Positions 59,317-64,000 of a DNA stretch of 64,000 nucleotides are shown one piece after another. The first letter of the stretch is position 1. Each line of letters opens with the position of its first letter. The notes under the pieces were generated by a model. The model ran no database searches. It had not been told where the DNA came from and saw only the letters and a program-made list of their open reading frames with translations. This DNA comes from JABDIY01 sp041576015 (GTDB taxonomy: Bacteria > Actinomycetota > Acidimicrobiia > Acidimicrobiales > SZUA-35): NCBI GenBank assembly GCA_041576015.1, contig JBFGLT010000001.1, positions 18,349 through 82,348 of the forward strand. Direction: 5' to 3'. The position numbers and the translations under genes are program-made.

Positions 59317-60540
59317 TCAGAGGACGATGACCTGGACCCGCTCACCGGTGGCGACACCATCGCCGTCGGGGATCACCGCCAGGCCGTTGGCCATCGCCAG
59401 ACCCGACAGCTGGTGAGAGCCCTGGCCACCGGCCGAACGCACCCGGGGGGCGCCATCGGCCGAATCGGTGAGGTGCACGCGGGCGAAGTGGGTCTTGCCG
59501 TCGGGGCGCCTGATCAAGGGCTCGTCGGTCAGCGCCCACACCCGCCGGCGGTGGAGATCCGGGCGTCCCATCATCTTGTTGAGGGCGGGCCGGGCCAGCA
59601 GCTCGAAACTCACCGCCGAACTGACCGGGTTCCCGGGAAGCCCGAAGATCGGGGTGTCGAGCACCATGCCGTAGGCAAAGGGTTTGGCCGGCTTGATGGC
59701 GATCTGCATCCAGTTCATCTCGCCCAGCCGTTGCAGGAGGGACTTCACGAAATCGAAGTCCCCCATGCTCACGCCACCGCTGGTGACCAGCGCATCCACG
59801 TCGGGCGCGCTCTGTCGCAAGGCCGCCTCGATGGCTCGTTCGTCGTCGGGTAACCAGCCGAGGTCGACGGGCAGCATGCCGGCCTCGTCGACGAGGGCGA
59901 GAAGCTGGGGTCGGTTGGAGTCCCGTATCTGGCCCGGACCGAGCGGCTGGGGGCCGGTCACCAGCTCGTCTCCGGTGGAGAAGACACCGACGCGGGGCCG
60001 GCCGACGACACTGACCTCGAAATATCCGAGCGTGGCCAGCATGCCGATGTGCGCAGGACCGAGCACCGTGCCCGGTCCGAAGACTTCGGTCCCGGCGGCG
60101 AGGTCATCGCCGGCCGGTCGCACGTGGTTCCCGGGGGGTACCGGCGCACGGCACAGCACGGTTTCGCCGGTCGCCTCGCCCACGACCTCGGTGAGTTCGA
60201 CCATGATCACCGCGTCAGCGCCCGCTGGCATCGGTGCACCGGTCATGATGCGCATCGCCTCGCCCCGGGCCAGCGGGCGGCTGGCGACTGTCCCCGCAGC
60301 GATGGTCTCGACGACCGGGAGGGCAACCGGGGCGCCACCCGAGGCGCCGGCCAGGTCTGCGGAGCTGACGGCGAACCCATCCATGCCCGTGTTGGGAAAC
60401 GGCGGGATGTCTTCGGCGGCGATGACGGTCTCGGCCAGGACCTGACCTCGAACCTGCGCGATGGGCAGTGACAGCGGCGGCAGGGGTCCGACGAGATCGA
60501 GGACACGGGCCTGCGCACCGGCCAGGGGCAAGAGGCTCAT
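59317..60540 (-). CDS. moeA: Molybdopterin molybdenumtransferase MoeA
   Basis: This 407-residue enzyme inserts molybdenum into adenylated molybdopterin. It shows the full MoeA order: an N-terminal part with IPPFPNTGMDGFAVSSADLAG, RIMTGAPMPAGADAVIMVE, the MPT-binding fold with VGVFSTGDELV and IRDSNRPQLLALVDEAG, LVTSGGVSMGDFDFVK, and FGLPGNPVSSAVSFE near the C-terminus. The ATG overlaps the galU stop by 4 nt, a coupling seen in other actinobacteria. Confidence 0.95.
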   Translation of the reverse strand: MSLLPLAGAQARVLDLVGPLPPLSLPIAQVRGQVLAETVIAAEDIPPFPNTGMDGFAVSSADLAGASGGAPVALPVVETIAAGTVASRPLARGEAMRIMTGAPMPAGADAVIMVELTEVVGEATGETVLCRAPVPPGNHVRPAGDDLAAGTEVFGPGTVLGPAHIGMLATLGYFEVSVVGRPRVGVFSTGDELVTGPQPLGPGQIRDSNRPQLLALVDEAGMLPVDLGWLPDDERAIEAALRQSAPDVDALVTSGGVSMGDFDFVKSLLQRLGEMNWMQIAIKPAKPFAYGMVLDTPIFGLPGNPVSSAVSFELLARPALNKMMGRPDLHRRRVWALTDEPLIRRPDGKTHFARVHLTDSADGAPRVRSAGGQGSHQLSGLAMANGLAVIPDGDGVATGERVQVIVL

Positions 60541-61424
60541 GCGATGCCTCTCCGGCGGCACACCTCGGCCAGGATCTCGGCGAAACCCGGACCGACGTCG
60601 GGCCGGTCGAGCGTCAGCTCGACGACCGCTCTGAGGTAGTCCATCTTCTTGCCCGTGTCGAAACGACCCTCGCTGAAGGTGTACCCGAGCATCGACTCCG
60701 AGGCGAGCAGCGACAGCATCGCATCGGTGAGCTGGATCTCCCCACCCACTCCGGGTCCGGTCTTGTCGATCTCGGCAAAAATCGCGGGCGTGAACAGGTA
60801 CCGACCCATGACGGCCAGGTTCGACGGTGCCACCTCGGGCGCCGGCTTCTCGACCAGCCCGGTGACCTTGACCAGATGTTCCCCCTCGGCCGGCTCGGTG
60901 GCCGCACATCCGTACGCCGAGATCTCCTCGTGGGGCACCTCCATCAGGGCGACGACCGAGCTGCCATGGGCGTCGTGGGCGGCGACCATACCCGACAGCA
61001 CACCGCTGCGATCGTGCATGATGTCATCGCCGAGTAGCACGGCGAAGGGTTCGTCCCCCACATGGGCGGCCGCCATCCCGATCGCGTGGCCGAGGCCGAG
61101 CGCTTCGCCCTGCCGCACGAAATGGAGGTCGGCCATTGTGGTCAACTCGACGATCTCGTCGTACTCCTCGGTCTTCCCCTTCGCCAGGAGCGCCTGCTCC
61201 AGCTCGGGAAATCGATCGAAGTGGTCCTCCATGACCTTCTTGTGCCGGGAGGTGATGATCAAGATGTCGGTCATCCCGGCCGCCACCGCCTCGGCGACGA
61301 TGAACTGGATGACGGGTCGATCCAGGATCGGCAACATCTCCTTGGGAACCGACTTGCTGAACGGCAGGAACCGGGTGCCGAACCCGGCCGCCGGAATGAC
61401 CGCCTTGCGAACCGTTGTGCTCAT
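60537..61424 (-). CDS. galU: UTP--glucose-1-phosphate uridylyltransferase
   Basis: This 295-residue enzyme makes UDP-glucose. The signature is IPAAGFGTRFLPFSKSVPKEMLPI, with the lysine and RPVIQFIVAEAVAAG following. GLGHAIGMAAAHVGDEPFAVLLGDDIM contains the metal-binding aspartate, and VEKPAPEVAPSNLAVMGRYLF matches the GalU family. UDP-glucose feeds the surface sugars and the UDP-sugar dehydrogenase product. TACGCT ends 7 nt before the ATG. Confidence 0.96.
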   Translation of the reverse strand: MSTTVRKAVIPAAGFGTRFLPFSKSVPKEMLPILDRPVIQFIVAEAVAAGMTDILIITSRHKKVMEDHFDRFPELEQALLAKGKTEEYDEIVELTTMADLHFVRQGEALGLGHAIGMAAAHVGDEPFAVLLGDDIMHDRSGVLSGMVAAHDAHGSSVVALMEVPHEEISAYGCAATEPAEGEHLVKVTGLVEKPAPEVAPSNLAVMGRYLFTPAIFAEIDKTGPGVGGEIQLTDAMLSLLASESMLGYTFSEGRFDTGKKMDYLRAVVELTLDRPDVGPGFAEILAEVCRRRGIA

Positions 61425-61431
61425 GGGGATC

Positions 61432-61437
61432 AGCGTA
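61432..61437 (-). promoter_or_regulatory. -10 box for leaderless galU-moeA transcript
   Basis: TACGCT on the minus strand ends 7 nt before the galU ATG. A TAGGCT box (61448-61453) facing the other way lies 9 nt before the fmdB ATG, so the two promoters are back to back. Confidence 0.5.
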
Positions 61438-61462
61438 GGAGGAGCGGTAGGCTGCCGGGGAA

Positions 61463-61759
61463 ATGCCTGTGTATGAGTACAAATGCACCGAGTGCGGCCA
61501 GCGGTTCGAGATCGAACAGCGCATGACCGATGAGCCCTTCACTTCGCTGCCCGGAGACGGTCACACCCATGCGCTGAAGAAGGTCTTCTCGCCGGTGGGT
61601 ATCTCCTTCCGGGGCAGCGGTTTCTACAAGACCGACTCGGCGACGACTCGCCCGAAGACCACGCCGTCCAGCGAGACCGCCCCGACGTCAGGATCCGAGA
61701 GCGGGTCCTCAGGCGATTCGGACAGCCAGGGGACGGCCACCACCAACAGCTCCGGCTAG
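61463..61759 (+). CDS. FmdB-type zinc-ribbon protein with one CxxC
   Basis: This 98-residue protein begins MPVYEYKCTECGQRFEIEQ, the FmdB family start, with one CxxC. The second CxxC of the zinc ribbon is missing and the place reads LPGDGHTHALKKVFSPVG, with two histidines that might replace it. GISFRGSGFYKTD is the conserved end of the domain. The last about 35 residues are Ser/Thr/Gly-rich and disordered. FmdB proteins are linked by name to formamidase regulation, but their real role is unknown. Confidence 0.82.
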   Translation: MPVYEYKCTECGQRFEIEQRMTDEPFTSLPGDGHTHALKKVFSPVGISFRGSGFYKTDSATTRPKTTPSSETAPTSGSESGSSGDSDSQGTATTNSSG

Positions 61760-61795
61760 AGCGGAACAGCCGGCGTACTCCCGACGGGAGGCCAG

Positions 61796-62464
61796 ATGAA
61801 GAGTTCTCCGACGGTCCCGAGGATCCGCCGGCCACCGGCCCTGGTCAGTCGACGGCGCCGGGCGATCGAACGCGTCTCGCTCGGGCTGGCCCGCATCTCG
61901 CGCGGACGCCTTCACGGTCTGTGGCTCGGCCTCTGCGTCGCGGTCGCCGTGCACGTGGTCGTCGACCAGGCCCGGACGGCGCAGCACCAGTGGGGGCGGC
62001 GGAGCACGGTGGCGGTTGCGGTGGCGGAGCTGGCGCCCGGCGACCCGATCGGTCCGGCGTCGGTCGCTCTGCGCGAGGTGCCGTTGGTGCTCCTCCCCGA
62101 TCGTTTCGTGTCAGACGTACCCGCCGGCTCCGTGGCGGTCGCTCACATCCCTGCCGGCCAGATCCTCACCGAGGCGGCGATCGCCGGAGACCGAGAGGGG
62201 CTGCGATCCGGCGAGCGGGCCGTGACGATCCCCGTTCCACTGGCTCCTCCGAACCTCGTCATCGGCGATCTGGTCGATGTCTACACCGTTCGCGCGGACC
62301 CGGTGGGGCCCACGTCGGTGATGCCGCTTGTCCTGGGAGCGGCAGTCGCCAACGTGCCCGAGAGCGGCATCACGCTGGCGGTGCCGGTCGAGGCGGTCCC
62401 GGCGCTCTGGCGGGCCCTGGCTACGGGGTCAGTGGAACTGGCCCGTCGCCCCCCGCAGGGGTGA
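61796..62464 (+). CDS. SAF-domain protein (CpaB/FlgA-like)
   Basis: This 222-residue protein has a basic N-terminus, one membrane helix (about 40-58, LHGLWLGLCVAVAVHVVV) and a SAF domain (about 70-135: VAVAVAELAPGDPIGPASVALREVP, then VAVAHIPAGQILTEAAIAG), followed by an RcpC/CpaB-like beta part with ITLAVPVEAVPALWRALATG. Such proteins assist Flp/Tad pilus assembly or bind sugars and sialic acid-like ligands. GGGAGG precedes the ATG. The last 36 nt overlap the convergent membrane-protein gene. Confidence 0.75.
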   Translation: MKSSPTVPRIRRPPALVSRRRRAIERVSLGLARISRGRLHGLWLGLCVAVAVHVVVDQARTAQHQWGRRSTVAVAVAELAPGDPIGPASVALREVPLVLLPDRFVSDVPAGSVAVAHIPAGQILTEAAIAGDREGLRSGERAVTIPVPLAPPNLVIGDLVDVYTVRADPVGPTSVMPLVLGAAVANVPESGITLAVPVEAVPALWRALATGSVELARRPPQG

Positions 62465-63667
62465 ACCGACAACTCCCCCGATGGAGGCGGCGACGGCGCC
62501 GAGCACCAACGCCAAGCGCCGGCGGCTGCTCCGGACCGGTCGTAGCGCACGGTCGTCCATCATCAGCCCGACGACGATGGCGGTGGCGAGCAACAACGGC
62601 GCACTACCGGCGACGAGGAGCACGTCGGAGGAAACCCGACCGGTCACGGCACCGACGATTCCGGAGGTCACCCCGACGGCGGTCGCCCACGGCACGAGCC
62701 GCACGCCCCAGAGCACCCGCCACACCGGCGGGGTCGCCCCTCGGACGGCCGGGAGCACGGTGAGATCCCTGTTCGCCGTCCGGCCGCCACCATCGACGTG
62801 TCCGAGGGGTCGAGGATGCAACCGGACCTGCGCTCGGCGGCCCCGCAGGTAACAATCTTCGATCAACCGGGCGGCCAGCCCAGCCCAGGTGCCCGGCTGG
62901 GCGATGTCACCGCCGAGGCCGTCGACCCGCAGATAGATCGCTCGCTCGATCAGCCCGACGATCCCACCAACCTGGCCCGATGCGATCGCCCCCAGGGCAC
63001 CGAGCGCCGCCACACCGTCGCCCAAACCGGCGGCGGCGAGGAGGTCGGCGCGTACGGAGACGAGCCGCACCACGCCGGCCGGACCGGCCCCGGTCGGGTG
63101 GAGCACTCCGAACGATCCGAGGACATCGGGCCGACGGATCCAGGATCCGGCGAGCTCGGCGATGGCCGCGGAGTGCAGTTGCCAGGACTCGTGCACGGGG
63201 CAGACGAGCTCGCCTGATGCGACCCGGCAGGCAATGGCGAGACGCTCTTTGCCCGTGGCCGCGCTGTCGGCGGGGACGAGGACCAAGAGCCGTTCGTCGC
63301 TCCGGGATCGGTAGACCACCGCCGACTCGGTGGAGGTGATCTCCTCGAGGTCGAAGGCCAACCTCACGTCGGTGGGAATCTGAGCGGATGCGGCGACAGC
63401 GACGACGTCGAGCCTGCCGTACCGCTGGGCCAGACAGCTCGCCAGATGAGCGGCGGGGCGGTCGGCGCCGCCGAGGTCAACCAGCATCGAGACCGACGGC
63501 GCACCGACCGACGCGGCCACACGCTCCAGCAGCGGAGCGATGGCGCGGTGGCCGCCGTCGAAGAGACGCCGCACGGCTCGAAAGACAAGCATCAGGCGAC
63601 CCAGGGCGCACAGCAAGGTAGCCCCGGCGGCGGTCAGCACCGTCGCCGTCAGCACATGGGACATCAT
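62429..63667 (-). CDS. Membrane protein of unknown function
   Basis: I do not recognise this 412-residue protein. It has one N-terminal membrane helix (about 4-24, LTATVLTAAGATLLCALGRLM), a soluble region of about 300 residues rich in Ala, Val and Asp with a glycine-rich ALGALGAIASGQVGGIVGLIE segment, and two or three C-terminal helices (about 320-400). No enzyme motif was found. The ATG overlaps the stop of a HEAT-repeat gene by 4 nt. It meets the SAF-domain gene tail to tail with a 36-nt overlap. Confidence 0.65.
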   Translation of the reverse strand: MMSHVLTATVLTAAGATLLCALGRLMLVFRAVRRLFDGGHRAIAPLLERVAASVGAPSVSMLVDLGGADRPAAHLASCLAQRYGRLDVVAVAASAQIPTDVRLAFDLEEITSTESAVVYRSRSDERLLVLVPADSAATGKERLAIACRVASGELVCPVHESWQLHSAAIAELAGSWIRRPDVLGSFGVLHPTGAGPAGVVRLVSVRADLLAAAGLGDGVAALGALGAIASGQVGGIVGLIERAIYLRVDGLGGDIAQPGTWAGLAARLIEDCYLRGRRAQVRLHPRPLGHVDGGGRTANRDLTVLPAVRGATPPVWRVLWGVRLVPWATAVGVTSGIVGAVTGRVSSDVLLVAGSAPLLLATAIVVGLMMDDRALRPVRSSRRRLALVLGAVAASIGGVVGSPLRGATGQFH

Positions 63668-64000
63668 CGCGGCCTCTCCTCTGGACCGACCGGTAGTGGT
63701 ATCCCATCCTGATCGCCGGCCGGGGACTCGAGCTCGGCGCGGCGCCGGGCCTGCTGGCGCAGGAGCAGGCCGCCCCCGGGACCGAGACCCTGGAGTGCCC
63801 GTTCGGCTGCCCGCTTCACGATCCACTGCGGATCGTCGAGAAGAGCTCGCAGCGGCAGCAGGCTCCCGTGATGACCCATGCGACCGAGGCCTTCGGCGGC
63901 GGCGACCCTCACGCGGGGGTCGACGTCCTGCAGCAGTGCCACCAGGACCGGCTCGGAGTCGACCGGATTCTGCTGGGCGAGCGCCCGGGCGGCCAGCACC
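63664..64000 (-). CDS. HEAT-repeat protein, C-terminal part (cut by window end)
   Basis: The gene enters from the right edge and only its last about 111 codons are visible. They contain two HEAT/PBS-lyase-like repeats (VLVALLQDVDPRVRVAAAEGLGRMG, then LLPLRALLDDPQWIVKRAAERALQGLG) and a basic-rich tail with GGGLLLRQQARRRAELE. HEAT repeats form helical scaffolds for protein binding. It overlaps the next membrane-protein gene by 4 nt, so the two may work together. The true start lies outside the window. Confidence 0.7.
   Translation of the reverse strand, partial: VLAARALAQQNPVDSEPVLVALLQDVDPRVRVAAAEGLGRMGHHGSLLPLRALLDDPQWIVKRAAERALQGLGPGGGLLLRQQARRRAELESPAGDQDGIPLPVGPEERPR

Noticed and set aside
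1..64000. CRISPR array, insertion sequence, prophage or integrated element
   Set aside because: No regularly spaced repeats, transposase, integrase or terminal repeats were found. Gene content is core and the composition looks even.

Overview
The window is about 64 kb of high-GC, gene-dense chromosome that reads as a Gram-positive actinobacterium. Lineage markers are a bacterial proteasome activator (Bpa) homologue, a SepF/DivIVA/FtsZ division set without FtsA, a MurE with the meso-diaminopimelate motif, an MtrA/MtrB-like two-component pair followed by a GerMN protein, a DUF3040 protein, and many start codons lying 6-8 nt behind a TANNNT box (leaderless-type promoters). The class could be Acidimicrobiia or a relative, but that is a guess from gene content. 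No phage, IS element, CRISPR array or rRNA was seen. One tRNA gene, tRNA-Ala(CGC), is present.

Region 1 (1-8.6 kb) is a surface-polysaccharide block. It holds a GT4-like and a WecG/TagA-type glycosyltransferase, a minus-strand nucleotide-sugar operon (GDP-fucose synthase-like, glucose-1-phosphate cytidylyltransferase, sugar SDR, RmlC-like epimerase), a second SDR, a UDP-galactopyranose-mutase/amine-oxidase-like flavoprotein and a SRPBCC protein. Region 2 (8.6-19.8 kb) is mostly housekeeping: dnaE, a UDP-sugar dehydrogenase, bpa, an alkaline-phosphatase-fold enzyme, an Rrf2 regulator, a patatin, a nitroreductase, then rluD, lspA and a DksA-like protein with a histone-H1-like tail. ileS follows on the plus strand.

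Region 3 (23-41.5 kb) is a long division and cell-wall (dcw) cluster on the minus strand. In transcription order it is mraZ, rsmH, ftsL, ftsI, murE, mraY, ftsW, murG, murC, murB, ftsQ, ftsZ, pgeF, yggS, sepF, yggT, divIVA. Many neighbours overlap by 1-11 nt. murF and murD are absent from their usual places. Upstream of mraZ, four TGGG repeats at an exact 10-bp period overlie a good promoter, a textbook MraZ autoregulatory site.

Region 4 (41.5-56.8 kb) is plus-strand apart from the ROK kinase. It contains a lipoate-ligase-fold protein, an acyl-CoA dehydrogenase behind a TetR-type palindrome, a methyltransferase, the ROK kinase, a MoxR/DUF58/transglutaminase operon, an inositol-monophosphatase-like enzyme, the MtrAB-like pair with a GerMN protein, and a phosphofructokinase/galactokinase pair. 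Region 5 (56.9-64 kb) has tRNA-Ala, moaA/moaC/moeA for molybdenum cofactor, galU, a truncated-looking FmdB zinc-ribbon protein, a SAF-domain protein, an unrecognised membrane protein and a HEAT-repeat protein cut by the window end.

I did not find a clear new multi-gene system. The best leads are the missing murD/murF, the MraZ operator-promoter, the H1-tailed DksA-like protein, the FtsW with a repeated basic tail and an altered QPDLGT motif, and the recurrent leaderless promoter pattern.
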